Assembly (NCBI GenBank): GCA_018402445.1
Contig: JAGYIT010000007.1
Span: forward strand, 558,001-622,000
DNA from: Akkermansiaceae bacterium
Lineage (GTDB): Bacteria > Verrucomicrobiota > Verrucomicrobiia > Verrucomicrobiales > Akkermansiaceae
DNA length: 64,000 bases
Reading direction: 5' to 3'
Shown here: positions 48,009-57,171 of the stretch, piece by piece
Position numbering within the stretch: position 1 is the stretch's first letter
How the letters are laid out: every line of letters begins with the position of its first letter
The notes under the pieces: generated by a model
What the model was told of the DNA's origin: nothing
Database searches by the model: none
The model's input: only the letters and a program-made list of their open reading frames with translations
Position numbers and translations under genes: made by a program

Positions 48009-49673
48009 ATGAAAACTGTGGTTTTATTTTTCCTGTCCATCGCCACCGCCTTATCCGCCGAGCATGGCGAGCCGCCGGTGAAATTCAGTTTTGCGAAGGG
48101 CGAGGACTCGCTTTCCATCAACGACTGGTGGAACCGCCCCACCGGCGAGATCATCGATCTCAAGGTGCCGCGCGAGCAGGTCGTCTGCTTCGGCATCTAC
48201 ACCGTGCACAACCGCGTGCTCAAGCTTTCCGCCCAGCTCTATCCGCTCTATCCGGCCGAGACGCGCGAGGTGCGGCTTGAGATCGAGAAAGACGGCGAGT
48301 GGACGGAGATCGCGCGGCAGAACGTGAACGATCTGGGCTGGGTCGCCACCTTCCGCATCGGGGATTGGGATGACGCCACGGATATCAAATACCGCCTGCG
48401 GCACGCCGAGAAGGCTTCCTTCGAGGGACTCATCCGCAAGAACCCGGTGGACAAGGACGAGATCGTTGTCGCCGCGCTATCATGCAACTCGAACAGGGAT
48501 CGCGGCCTGCGCGAGGAATACACGCGTAACATCAACCACCAAGATCCCGATCTCGTGTTCTTCGCCGGGGATCAGTCCTACGACCACAAGCAGCACACCG
48601 CTGCGTGGCTCAAGTTCGGCCTCGCGTTCAGGGAAATTTTCCGCGAGCGCCCCTGCGTCACTATCCCCGATGATCACGACATCGGGCAGGGAAACCTGTG
48701 GGGTGAAAACGGGAAGGAATCGAAGACGGGAGCCGGGCACGACGGCGGGTATTTCTTCGACCCTGAGTATGTGAAAATGGTCGAGCGCCAGCAAACCGCG
48801 CACCTTCCCGATCCCTATGATCCTACGCCGGTGGAGCGCGGCATCGGAGTTTACTACACGCGGCTGCTGTTAGGCGGCGTGGATTTCGCGATCCTGGAGG
48901 ACCGCAAGTTCAAGACCGGGCCGGAAGGGCGGCATCCGATGAAAGGGCCGCGGCCCGACCACATCCTCGATCCGAAATATGATCCCAAGGTGATTGATAC
49001 CCCCGGCCTTGAGCTGCTCGGCAAGCGTCAGGAGAAATTCCTCGCCGACTGGGCGGAGATGCGCGACGGCGTGGCGATGAAGGCGGTGCTTTCGCAAACC
49101 GGATTTTGCGGCGGCGCGCACCTCCACGGCACGCACAACAACCGCCTGCACGCCGACCTCGATTCCAACGGCTGGCCGCAGAGCGGACGCAACCGCGCGG
49201 TGGAACTCATCGGAAAGGCAAAGGCCGTCCACATCGCGGGGGATCAGCACCTCGCGACCCTCATCCGCCACGGCATCCGCGAGCACGGCGACGGGCCGTG
49301 GGCATTCGTGATGCCCGCGATCGTGAACACCTATTACGGCCGCTGGTGGTGGCCGGAGGAGGAGAAACCCGGAGCCAACCCTGTGCCCGGTTCACCGCTG
49401 CCGTGGACGGGCGATTACCTCGACGGCTTTGACAACAGGATCAGCATGATCGCCTACGCGAACCCGAATCCCAAGCGCAAGGGGATCCAGGCCTGGAAGG
49501 TCGAGGACAACACCGGACTCGCCCCCAAGGAGGGCTGGGCCGACGGCTGGGGGCTGATCCGTTTCCGGAAGAAAACCGGCGAGGTGACTTTCGAGTGCTG
49601 GCCGCGTTTCGCGGATGTCACCAAGCCCGGCGCGGAGCAGTTCCCCGGTTGGCCGGTGACGGTGAAGCCTTGA
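48009..49673 (+). CDS. PhoD-like phosphatase/phosphodiesterase, secreted
   Basis: From the ATG at 48009 (MKTVVLFFLSIATALSAEHG, a signal peptide) the protein is 554 residues. The first 140 are a beta-sandwich domain. The rest is a PhoD-type metallophosphatase: ALSCNSNRDRGLREEYTRNI, DPDLVFFAGDQSYDHKQHTA, PCVTIPDDHDIGQGNLWGEN, ILEDRKFKTGPEGRHPMKG and the late metal site HIAGDQHLATLIRHG. PhoD enzymes release phosphate from diesters and wall polymers. In this sulfatase-rich cluster it may act on phosphorylated glycans; that is inference. Confidence 0.88.
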   Translation: MKTVVLFFLSIATALSAEHGEPPVKFSFAKGEDSLSINDWWNRPTGEIIDLKVPREQVVCFGIYTVHNRVLKLSAQLYPLYPAETREVRLEIEKDGEWTEIARQNVNDLGWVATFRIGDWDDATDIKYRLRHAEKASFEGLIRKNPVDKDEIVVAALSCNSNRDRGLREEYTRNINHQDPDLVFFAGDQSYDHKQHTAAWLKFGLAFREIFRERPCVTIPDDHDIGQGNLWGENGKESKTGAGHDGGYFFDPEYVKMVERQQTAHLPDPYDPTPVERGIGVYYTRLLLGGVDFAILEDRKFKTGPEGRHPMKGPRPDHILDPKYDPKVIDTPGLELLGKRQEKFLADWAEMRDGVAMKAVLSQTGFCGGAHLHGTHNNRLHADLDSNGWPQSGRNRAVELIGKAKAVHIAGDQHLATLIRHGIREHGDGPWAFVMPAIVNTYYGRWWWPEEEKPGANPVPGSPLPWTGDYLDGFDNRISMIAYANPNPKRKGIQAWKVEDNTGLAPKEGWADGWGLIRFRKKTGEVTFECWPRFADVTKPGAEQFPGWPVTVKP

Positions 49674-49719
49674 GTTTTATCCGGTAAGGGATGAATCTTG
49701 CCGTCGTAAACCCAATGCC

Positions 49720-51075
49720 TCACCGGTCGAGAGCCTTGTTCGGGAAGATCGGCGAGGGTGTGCGGCGTTTTTCTATGATCTCTATCATTGCGGCGACGCG
49801 GTCGGGCTGCTCCGCCGCGAGGTTTTTGGTTTCCGCTAAGTCCTTGGCGAGGTTAAACAACTGGGGTTTCCCGTTTTTATCGAGGTCGTATTGGACGAGC
49901 TTCCAATCGCCTTGGAGCAATGCCCGGCGGGTGCCTTGTTCGTGGAACTCCCAGTAGAGGAAATCGTGGGCGCGCTGCTCGCCCTTGCCGGTCAGCGTCG
50001 GTGCGAAGGAAATGCCGTGAAGACCTGCGGGCGCCTCGATGCCGGCGAGTTCGCAGGCGGTGGGCAGGAAATCCCAGAACGCGCTGATGTGGCCGCTGTC
50101 GCCGGGCTTGGTGATTCCGGCGGGCCAGTGGGCGAGGGTCGGCACGCGGATGCCGCCTTCGTAGAGGTCGCGCTTGCCGCCGCGCAGGGGGCCGGAGGAG
50201 TTGAGCATCTTCGGGTTGTAGCCGCCCTCGAAGTGGGGGCCGTTGTCGCTGGTGAAAAAGATGAGGGTGTTTTTGGCGACACCTTTTTCCTCTAGCGCGG
50301 CGAGCAAGCGACCGACGTAAGCGTCCATCGCCTCGACCATCGCCTGGTAATGCGCGGCGGGATCTTTCACCTGCGTGTAGTGGCCTTTCTTGTGCTTCAT
50401 GCCCGCCCCACCCGGCACCGACCCCTCCGGCCCGAGCACGGCGGCGTGGGGGATGGGGTAGGAGAGCAATAGGAAAAACGGGTCTTTTGTTTCCTTGATG
50501 AATTTCTCGGCGCGGACGGTGTAGAGTTCCGCGTCATAGTGCTTTCCGGTGTGAAAAGCGTTGCCCTCCAGTTCGACACGCTGGGTCTGGTCGTAAACGA
50601 ATTCCGGGTAGCGGAAGTGGCCATTCTTGTGGCTGGTGGTGCCGTAGAAGACATCGAAGCCCTTGTTGAGAACGTGCTGCGGGTTCTGGGTGTTGCCGGA
50701 AATGCAGGACTTGCCGACCATGGCGGTGCGGTAGCCCGCGCCTTTCAGCAGGGTGGCCACCGTGATGTCCTCGGGGTCGGGCCGCAGCTCGAACTCGCCG
50801 TTGCCACGCAGCCAGGTGCTGCCGGTGTCTAGGCCGGTCATCAGGGTGCTGCGGGCGGGTGCGCAGACGGTGGAGCCGGAGTAGTGCTGGGTGAAACGGA
50901 TGCCCCCGGCGGCGAGCTTGTCGAGCACCGGGGTCTTGATCGTTTTCTGGCCGAAGCAGCCGAGATCGCCGTAGCCGAGGTCATCTGCGATGATGTAGAT
51001 GATATTCGGTTTCTCGGCGGCGGAAAAAGTGAATGTGGAGATGAATGCGGCGAGTATGACGAGGGCGGGTTTCAT
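49720..51075 (-). CDS. Secreted arylsulfatase
   Basis: A 451-residue protein with a signal peptide (MKPALVILAAFISTFTFSAA), AEKPNIIYIIADDLGYGDLG, Cys 71 in STVCAPARSTLMTGLDTGST (CAPAR fits the CxPxR formylglycine motif), GKSCISGN in place of the usual GKWHLG, LIFFTSDNGPHFEGGYNPKM and GTRRALLQGDWKLVQYDLDK. The GKWHLG position is altered (Trp-His to Ser-Cys), so substrate contacts may differ. It follows another sulfatase gene on the same strand with 45 bp between them, so the two are probably one operon. The gene is convergent with the PhoD-like gene. Confidence 0.9.
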   Translation of the reverse strand: MKPALVILAAFISTFTFSAAEKPNIIYIIADDLGYGDLGCFGQKTIKTPVLDKLAAGGIRFTQHYSGSTVCAPARSTLMTGLDTGSTWLRGNGEFELRPDPEDITVATLLKGAGYRTAMVGKSCISGNTQNPQHVLNKGFDVFYGTTSHKNGHFRYPEFVYDQTQRVELEGNAFHTGKHYDAELYTVRAEKFIKETKDPFFLLLSYPIPHAAVLGPEGSVPGGAGMKHKKGHYTQVKDPAAHYQAMVEAMDAYVGRLLAALEEKGVAKNTLIFFTSDNGPHFEGGYNPKMLNSSGPLRGGKRDLYEGGIRVPTLAHWPAGITKPGDSGHISAFWDFLPTACELAGIEAPAGLHGISFAPTLTGKGEQRAHDFLYWEFHEQGTRRALLQGDWKLVQYDLDKNGKPQLFNLAKDLAETKNLAAEQPDRVAAMIEIIEKRRTPSPIFPNKALDR

Positions 51076-51120
51076 GAGATGATGGTGATTACGGAATACG
51101 CTTCCAAGTGACGGGATTGA

Positions 51121-52479
51121 TCATTGACCTTTTTCCTGCGATTTCCCAATCCCTTTTTTCGGGCTGTGCCAGGCGTCGATTTTTTTGCGAAGCTTGGCGA
51201 CGATCCCGGGATGGGCAACCGACAGCTCGTTTTCCTCGTGGGGATCGTCCTTGAGATTGTAAAGTCGGACGGGCTGCGTGTCCCAGATATGGATGTTCTT
51301 GTATTGGGTGGTATCGGTGCCGTGGTGGCGGACGAGGAGTTTCCAATCTTCGGAGACGCACCACAGATATTGCAGCGCTCCGTCGCTGTCGCCGGGAGTC
51401 ATGTTATGCACCGAGTGGGAGACGCCGAAGACCGTATCGCGGCCTTTCCGGGCAGTTTCATCCATCAGGTTGATGCCGGGCAAATCCTCCGGTGCCCTGA
51501 TGCCGGTCGCCGCGGCGATGGTGGGGAAAAGGTCGATGGCGTGGGCGAGATCCGCTGGGCGCGAGGGTTCGAGGCGGCGCGGCCATGAAAGCATGATGGG
51601 CGTGCGAATGCCCATCTCGAAGGGCGAGCTTTTCGTGCGCAGTGCGTAGCCTTTCCAGAGCTTTTGGTTCGGGTCGGCGGCGTTTCCGCTGGTGGCTGCC
51701 CAGCCGTTGTCGCAAAGGTAGATGACAAGGGTGTTTTCGCCCAGGCCACGGCGTCCAAGGTCATCCAACAGCTCGCCGCAGGTTTCGTCGAACCACTCGC
51801 ACATCGCGTAATACCTGGCGACATCGTCGGCGCGGCCGGGCTTGGTGTATTTTTCAAGCAGGCGTGGCGGCGGGTTGTGCGGGGTGTGGGGGAGGAAAGG
51901 GGCATACCATAGGAGGAAGGGCTTTTTCTCTGCGGTCGCGTGGTCGAGGAAGTCGGTGATGGGTTTCAATCCTTCGCGGCCGATGGTGAGTCCCGCGTCG
52001 CCGTGGCGGCCGCCGCGTTCGGGATCGCCGTGGGTCATGCCGTGGGTGAAGCCGCCGTCCGCGAACGAGCCTTCCCACCACTTGCCCGATTGGTGGGCGA
52101 GATAGCCGTCGGCGGTGAGGAGTTTCACGAAGCTGGGAAATTTCTGGAAGGCCTCGCGCACGGGGATGTCGAGCGTGGCGCGGTTGTTTTTTCCGTCCAC
52201 ATCATTTCCGGTGACCCCGTGGTCGAATGGCATGCGCCCGGTGATGACCGAGGCCAGCGAGGGACGGCAAAGCGGGGAAGCGACGTAGCCGCGCCCGAAC
52301 ATGACGCTGCGTTGCGCGAGTTTATCGAGGTGGGGCGTTTTGATGTCTTCGTGGCCCATGAAGCCGTAATCCGTCCATCCCTGGTCGTCGGACATGATGA
52401 TGACGATATTGGGTTTTTCGGCGGCGGTTAAGGAAAGGGTGTGGAGTGCGGCGATCAGGGCGATGAGTCTTTTTTTCAT
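51121..52479 (-). CDS. Secreted sulfatase with a CRPSL active-site motif
   Basis: A 452-residue sulfatase: signal peptide MKKRLIALIAALHTLSLTAA, EKPNIVIIMSDDQGWTDYGF, active-site segment SPLCRPSLASVITGRMPFDH, and YLCDNGWAATSGNAADPNQK. Cys 71 is in CRPSL, so the Arg of CxPxR is Leu. Such CRPSL variants occur among environmental sulfatases, and whether formylglycine still forms is uncertain. It probably forms an operon with the sulfatase gene downstream (45 bp). Confidence 0.88.
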   Translation of the reverse strand: MKKRLIALIAALHTLSLTAAEKPNIVIIMSDDQGWTDYGFMGHEDIKTPHLDKLAQRSVMFGRGYVASPLCRPSLASVITGRMPFDHGVTGNDVDGKNNRATLDIPVREAFQKFPSFVKLLTADGYLAHQSGKWWEGSFADGGFTHGMTHGDPERGGRHGDAGLTIGREGLKPITDFLDHATAEKKPFLLWYAPFLPHTPHNPPPRLLEKYTKPGRADDVARYYAMCEWFDETCGELLDDLGRRGLGENTLVIYLCDNGWAATSGNAADPNQKLWKGYALRTKSSPFEMGIRTPIMLSWPRRLEPSRPADLAHAIDLFPTIAAATGIRAPEDLPGINLMDETARKGRDTVFGVSHSVHNMTPGDSDGALQYLWCVSEDWKLLVRHHGTDTTQYKNIHIWDTQPVRLYNLKDDPHEENELSVAHPGIVAKLRKKIDAWHSPKKGIGKSQEKGQ

Positions 52480-52535
52480 GGAGTGGGGCTTTGGTGTGGT
52501 TTTTAACAGGGGGTGGCGGGTTGGTTTCGCATCAG

Positions 52536-53366
52536 CTAATTCAACCGAATCCCCGTCTCCGTTTGTGTCACGAGGCGCTTTTTCAACAGCGCCCCGAGCG
52601 TTTGCTTGAAAGTGCGTTTGGAGACGCCGAGTTCCTCGTAGATTTCGGCGGCGGGGGTTTTGTCGGTGAGGAGCCAGAAGCCGCCGCGGGCGACGAGCTC
52701 GCCGAGGATGCGTTTTTCTAGGTCATCGACGCGGGTGCGGCCGGGAGGCTGTAGGGTGAGGTCGATCTTGCCGTCGCTGCGGAGGGCGGCGACGTAGCCA
52801 GTGAGTTTCTCGCCGTGGGCGAGATCCTGGAAGACCTCGTTGGAGAAGAGCAGGCCAGTGTGGGTGCCGTTGACGATGGCCTTGTAGCCCATCGGGGTTT
52901 TCCCATAGACGGTGAGGGCGACCTCCTCGCCGGGCTCGAAGGAGGGCGGTGTGAGATCGATGTGGCGGGTGATGCGGGTGGTGGCGACGAGGCGGCCGGT
53001 GGCGTCATCGACGAGAACTTTCACGAGGTAGCGCTTGCCGATCTCCATGCGGGTTTTCTGCTCGCGGAAGGGGACGAGCAGATCCTTGGGCAGCCCCCAC
53101 TCAAGGAACGCGCCGACCTCCGTGAGGGCGGTGCAGCGGAGTTTCCCGAAATCCCCGGGCATGACATTCGGTTGTTTCAGCGTTGCGACGAGCCTGTCCT
53201 CGGAATCGCGGTAGAGGAAGACATCGATCTCCGCGCCGACGGCCCATTCCTTCGGCATCTCGCGGCGGGGCAGGAGGATCTCGCCGAGGTTATGGGCATC
53301 AAGGAAAAGGCCGACCGGCTTTTCCCGCAGGACGGTGAGGGAGGCTCTGGTGCCGATGGTGATCAT
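52536..53366 (-). CDS. S1-domain RNA-binding protein, CvfB/YitL family
   Basis: A 276-residue protein with tandem S1-like OB domains and a C-terminal winged helix. Motifs are GLFLDAHNLGEILLPRREMP, GAFLEWGLPKDLLVPFREQK, YKAIVNGTHTGLLFSNEVFQ and the terminal helix-turn-helix AEIYEELGVSKRTFKQTLGA. Staphylococcal CvfB is an RNA-binding regulator of virulence genes; the general role is post-transcriptional. It stands alone on the minus strand between the sulfatases and rsmD. Confidence 0.9.
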   Translation of the reverse strand: MITIGTRASLTVLREKPVGLFLDAHNLGEILLPRREMPKEWAVGAEIDVFLYRDSEDRLVATLKQPNVMPGDFGKLRCTALTEVGAFLEWGLPKDLLVPFREQKTRMEIGKRYLVKVLVDDATGRLVATTRITRHIDLTPPSFEPGEEVALTVYGKTPMGYKAIVNGTHTGLLFSNEVFQDLAHGEKLTGYVAALRSDGKIDLTLQPPGRTRVDDLEKRILGELVARGGFWLLTDKTPAAEIYEELGVSKRTFKQTLGALLKKRLVTQTETGIRLN

Positions 53367-53448
53367 GAAGGAAGAGGTTGGCTGGCGGTGGGAGGAGAGA
53401 TGTGGGCGAGGATCAGGATCGCGCTGGAGCCGTATTCGCGGCGGTCGA

Positions 53449-53943
53449 TCAGGCGGAAATGGGGGTGGGCGGGGTGGCCTGGGCGGAGGAAATCTCGATC
53501 ACGAGATAGCCGTCGGCGGCGAGCCTTTGCGGGAAAGTTTCCAACGCAAGCAGCTTTGCGGCGAGGTCGGTGTCGCCGTAGCCTTTCCAGTAGGGCGGGT
53601 CGGCGAGGATGAGATCGTAGGTGGCGGCGTCGCGGCTGAGGAAAGAGAAGGCCTCGGCCTTTACGCAGCGCCCGCCTTCGAGCCGGGCTTTTTTCAGGTT
53701 CTCCTCGGTCACCGCGATAGCCTGCCGGTGCTCGTCCACGAACACGCAGGAGGCCGCGCCTCGGCTCAGCGCCTCCAGTCCCAGCGCGCCGGAACCGCAA
53801 AAAAGATCGAGCACGCGCGCGCCCTCCACCGTTTCCCCGAGGATGGAGAAAATCGCCTGGCGGACGAAGTCCGTGGTCGGCCGAGCGACCGCCGAGGGCA
53901 CCTTGATGGCGGTGCGCCCGGCTTTTCCTGAGATGATCCGCAT
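53449..53943 (-). CDS. rsmD: 16S rRNA (guanine-N2) methyltransferase RsmD
   Basis: RsmD methylates G966 of 16S rRNA. The 164-residue product has the family order: MRIISGKAGRTAIKVPSAVA, RPTTDFVRQAIFSILG, motif I RVLDLFCGSGALGLEALSRG, and motif IV YDLILADPPYWKGYGDTDLA with DPPY. It is slightly shorter than typical (about 180-200). No coaD is adjacent. The start at 53943 gives the standard N-terminus. Confidence 0.93.
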   Translation of the reverse strand: MRIISGKAGRTAIKVPSAVARPTTDFVRQAIFSILGETVEGARVLDLFCGSGALGLEALSRGAASCVFVDEHRQAIAVTEENLKKARLEGGRCVKAEAFSFLSRDAATYDLILADPPYWKGYGDTDLAAKLLALETFPQRLAADGYLVIEISSAQATPPTPISA

Positions 53944-53953
53944 GTGGGGGAAA

Positions 53954-53982
53954 TCTCAATTTTCAAACTTCAAACTTCAAGG
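53954..53982. repeat. Short AT-rich repeat, second copy
   Basis: attttcaaacttcaaacttc followed by aaggaag, matching 17459-17485 with few changes. It lies between rsmD and the kinase-like gene. Confidence 0.45.
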
Positions 53983-54028
53983 AAGAACGGTTGTGCGGGG
54001 CGGCGGATCCGGTTTAGAGCTCGGCGCG

Positions 54029-54436
54029 ATGTCGATTGAACCGATCAAAGACGGCTTGCGATCCCACGTGCGGATCGACTTTTACGGAAATGTCCACAAG
54101 CGGATGCGCGGCAGCGATGTGGAGAACCGCTACGCGACCGAAGTAAAAGTGCTAAAAGTGCTGGAAGAACGGGGCTGCCCCTATGTTCCGAAAGTCGTGG
54201 AAGAGCATCCCGAGGAGTTTTATTTCGTCTCCACGAACTGCGGCCGCCCCGCCCCGCAGATCACCAAGGAGAAGGCCGATTCCCTCTTCGCTGCGCTGGA
54301 GCGGGATTACGGCGTGCGCCACCTCGACGCCGAGCCGCGCAACATCACCTACTCCGACAAGCTCGGGCGCTTCTGCATCATCGATTTCGAGCTTGCGGAA
54401 ATCCTGCCCGATCCCCATTCCTCGGAAAACCCCTGA
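54029..54436 (+). CDS. Minimal protein-kinase-like protein, next to a PP2C gene
   Basis: From the ATG at 54029 the product is 135 residues and carries kinase-fold landmarks in order: Lys 24 (GNVHKRM), Glu 38 in the alpha-C position (NRYATEVKVLKVLEERG), a hinge-like FYFVSTNCGRPAP, the catalytic loop RHLDAEPRNI (His 98, Asp 100, Asn 105) and the metal motif DFE (119-121). The chain stops about 15 residues later, so the C-lobe beyond the DFG position is missing. No glycine-rich loop is evident. It is followed three bases later by a PP2C gene, a typical kinase-phosphatase layout. Either a compact RIO/ABC1-like kinase or a pseudokinase is possible; no close family is recognised. Confidence 0.6.
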   Translation: MSIEPIKDGLRSHVRIDFYGNVHKRMRGSDVENRYATEVKVLKVLEERGCPYVPKVVEEHPEEFYFVSTNCGRPAPQITKEKADSLFAALERDYGVRHLDAEPRNITYSDKLGRFCIIDFELAEILPDPHSSENP

Positions 54437-54439
54437 ACC

Positions 54440-55248
54440 GTGCCGCAGCAACCGAAGTTCCGATGGGCGGGCGCCACCGTGAGCGGCACCCGCAAGCCCC
54501 GCAACGATGACTCATGGATCGTCTTTGCCTCCGACATCCATGGCGCGAAGAAACTCGACGATTCCGGAGATGCTTCCATATCGACGGTTGATCTCGTTTT
54601 CGCCGTATCCGACGGCATGGGCGGCGGCAACGCGGGCGATCTCGCCTCCGCGCTGATCCTAGAGCGGATGACGGCGATCATCCCGGAAACCTTCCGCGCG
54701 GCGGCGGCGGGCTTTTTCCGGATTCCATCGCTCACCTCCAGCAGGCGCTCAAGGAAGTCCACGAGCACATCAACCTAGCCGCGTGCAAGATGGATGACTG
54801 CAAAGGGATGGCCGCCACCCTCGCGCTGGCGTGGTTCACCCCGGAAAACATGTATCTGGCGAACGTCGGCGACTCGCGGATCTACCGGAGCCGCGGCGGG
54901 AAACTGGAGCAACTCACCAAAGACCATACCTCGGCCTGGGCGCAGTGGAAACGCGGCGAGATCCACGAGATCCAATACCGCACCCACCCCCGCCGTTCCG
55001 CGCTCTATGAAGTGGTCGGCGGCGGACATGGGCAGGTTTGCCCCTATTTCGCGGCCGTGAATTACCAGCCGGGCGATCGTTTCCTCGTCTGCTCCGACGG
55101 CCTCATCGACGGTGTCTGGGAGCGTCACATTGCCGAAGCACTCGCCACCGATGCCCTGCCGGAGCAGATCTGCGCGGATCTCCTGAAACGCGCCATCGAC
55201 AACTCGGGAATCGACGATACAACCCTCGTCGTCATCCACATCGCCTGA
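54440..55248 (+). pseudogene. PP2C-family Ser/Thr phosphatase, split by a one-base frameshift
   Basis: The first frame (MPQQPKFRWAGATVSGTRKP) carries RNDDSWIVFASD and DLVFAVSDGMGGGNAGDLAS, the PP2C metal-binding motifs. At about 54712, in GCGGGCTTTTTCC, it leaves phase. The other frame continues FPDSIAHLQQALKEVHEHIN, AATLALAWFTPENMYLANVG, DSRIYRS, FLVCSDGLIDGVWERH and GIDDTTLVVIHIA, ending at 55248. One more T (six instead of five) would restore a single protein of about 269 residues. A real minus-one slip on the T-run or a sequencing indel are both possible. It follows the kinase-like gene with a 3-bp gap and probably reverses its phosphorylations. Confidence 0.85.
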
Positions 55249-55372
55249 ACCGCAAAGCGTGAATAATGGCACGTTTTTTGCTTTAGGGCCTTGTCGATGA
55301 AGTCGGCGGCTGACAAAACGCCTCCGAACCAACGGCAAAAACCATCGCTAACCACGAACAAGAACAACAAAA

Positions 55373-56389
55373 ATGGCTAAATACGTATTAGAATACCTCT
55401 GGCTGGACGGCTACACACCTGTCCCGAACATCCGCGGCAAATCCCAGGTGAAGGAGTATGACTCCTTCCCGAAACTCGAAGAACTCCCGCTCTGGGGTTT
55501 CGATGGCAGCTCCACGCAGCAGGCACCGGGCGGCAGCTCCGATTGTGTACTCAAACCTGTCGCCATCTATCCGGATTCCACCCGTCGCAACGGGGCGATC
55601 GTGATGTGCGAGGTGATGTTGCCGGATGGTACCCCGCATCCTTCTAACGCCCGCGCGACTATTCTCGACGATCCGGGCGCATGGTTCGGCTTCGAGCAGG
55701 AATATTTCCTCTATCAGGACGGCAAGCCCCTAGGCTTCCCGCAGGACGGTTATCCCGCTCCGCAGGGTGAATACTATTGCGGCGTCGGTTACAAGAATGT
55801 CGGTGACATCGCCCGCTCCATTGTCAACGAGCACCTCGACATCTGCCTCGATGCAGGGATCAACCACGAAGGCATCAACGCCGAGGTCGCCAAAGGCCAG
55901 TGGGAATTCCAAATCTTCGGAAAGGGTTCCAAGCGTGCCGCCGACCAGATCTGGGTCGCCCGTTATCTCCTCAACCGCCTTTGCGAAAAATACGGCATCG
56001 ACGTGGAATACCACTGCAAGCCGATCAAGGGCGACTGGAACGGCTCCGGCATGCACGCGAACTTCTCCACCACCTACCTCCGCGAGACCGGCGGCAAGGC
56101 CTACTTCGAAGCTCTCATGGCTCAGTTCGCCAAGAACATGGAAGAGCACGTCGCGGTCTATGGCCCGGACAACCACTTACGCCTGACCGGTCTCCACGAG
56201 ACCCAGTCCATCGACAAGTTCACCTACGGCCTCGCCGACCGCGGAGCATCCATTCGGGTGCCTCACGGCTTCATGAAGGGCGATAAGTATCAGGGCTACC
56301 TCGAAGACCGCCGCCCCAATTCGCAGGGAGATCCCTACCAGATCGCCTCGCGGATTCTCAAGACGATCTCGGAAGTCCCGCTTCCCTGA
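55373..56389 (+). CDS. glnII: Glutamine synthetase type II
   Basis: The 338-residue length and motifs are those of GSII, the short eukaryote-like form also found in some bacteria: VLEYLWLDGYTPVPNIRGKS, LPLWGFDGSSTQQAPGGSSD, WFGFEQEYFLYQDGKPLGFP, INAEVAKGQWEFQIFGKG, IKGDWNGSGMHANFSTTYLR, and LADRGASIRVPHGFMKGDKY. It makes glutamine from glutamate and ammonia with ATP. GSII lacks the adenylylation site of GSI, so control is probably transcriptional. It starts 124 bp after the PP2C gene. A terminator follows at 56427-56458. Confidence 0.95.
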   Translation: MAKYVLEYLWLDGYTPVPNIRGKSQVKEYDSFPKLEELPLWGFDGSSTQQAPGGSSDCVLKPVAIYPDSTRRNGAIVMCEVMLPDGTPHPSNARATILDDPGAWFGFEQEYFLYQDGKPLGFPQDGYPAPQGEYYCGVGYKNVGDIARSIVNEHLDICLDAGINHEGINAEVAKGQWEFQIFGKGSKRAADQIWVARYLLNRLCEKYGIDVEYHCKPIKGDWNGSGMHANFSTTYLRETGGKAYFEALMAQFAKNMEEHVAVYGPDNHLRLTGLHETQSIDKFTYGLADRGASIRVPHGFMKGDKYQGYLEDRRPNSQGDPYQIASRILKTISEVPLP

Positions 56390-56426
56390 TCTGCTCGAGG
56401 GAACGGATCAATTCCCCCCACAGAAA

Positions 56427-56458
56427 GCCGTCTTCCCTCCGGGGGAGGCGGTTTTTTT
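56427..56458 (+). terminator. Intrinsic terminator after glnII
   Basis: An A-rich stretch, a bulged GC stem (ccg ... cctcc/ggagg ... cgg) and seven T residues lie about 40 bp after the stop codon. The spacer 56459-56720 shows nothing else I can name. Confidence 0.65.
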
Positions 56459-56720
56459 GCGCGAAAAGCTGTTGGCGTAGTCACAGGTCTTCGGGTTGCC
56501 GCCCATTTCGCTCCGAAAGGCGGGAAGGTTCCGATCCCTTCGACGGTGAGTCTGCCGGGAAAGGCTTCACCCGGCGATCGGCTACTTGGGGACAAGCGAT
56601 GCCCTGTCCACCACGAATCCGACTTTAGGTTGGTCAAGGAATGGCTCAAAAGACTTTCGTCCTACAGATCCGTGACAGGAGGAGATTGTATTCAGGATAT
56701 CAACCGCGCATGATCCCCCT

Positions 56721-57116
56721 ATGACGGAAGTGGTTTGCGGAGTGATCCAAGACAAGGAAGGAAAGGTGCTGGCCTGCCGACGGGCGGCGGATCGGCATCT
56801 GGGCGGGCTGTGGGAGTTTCCGGGCGGGAAGGTGGAGGATGGCGAGGATCCACGGGCGGCGCTGGCTAGGGAGCTTTCGGAAGAGCTGGGAATCGTGGTG
56901 AAAGTGGGGGCTCGGTTCGACGCGGTGGTGGAGTGGACGGACGGGGTGGTGAGGATTCGGCTTAGCGGGTTCCTTTGCGAGATTGTGGAGGGAAAGGCGG
57001 AACCGCTGGAGCATGAGGAAATTCGTTGGTGCGGGCGCGATGAACTGCCCGGATTGGACTGGGCGAAGGCGGATCTGCCCATTCTGGATGAGCTTCTCGC
57101 CGCGCGTTTTTTTTGA
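56721..57116 (+). CDS. MutT-type Nudix hydrolase
   Basis: A 131-residue protein with a full Nudix box at residues 35-58 (GGKVEDGEDPRAALARELSE followed by ELGI), consistent with GX5EX7REUXEEXGU. The N-terminus (TEVVCGVIQDKEGKVLACRR) and WEFPGG are typical of MutT, the 8-oxo-dGTP pyrophosphatase that prevents A to C mutations. Other (d)NTP substrates are possible. It ends 55 bp before htpG. Confidence 0.9.
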   Translation: MTEVVCGVIQDKEGKVLACRRAADRHLGGLWEFPGGKVEDGEDPRAALARELSEELGIVVKVGARFDAVVEWTDGVVRIRLSGFLCEIVEGKAEPLEHEEIRWCGRDELPGLDWAKADLPILDELLAARFF

Positions 57117-57171
57117 CAAGCCGGGGCGGGTCGGGCTAATTCACGCCCCGCCAAATTTCCCCAACCATATT

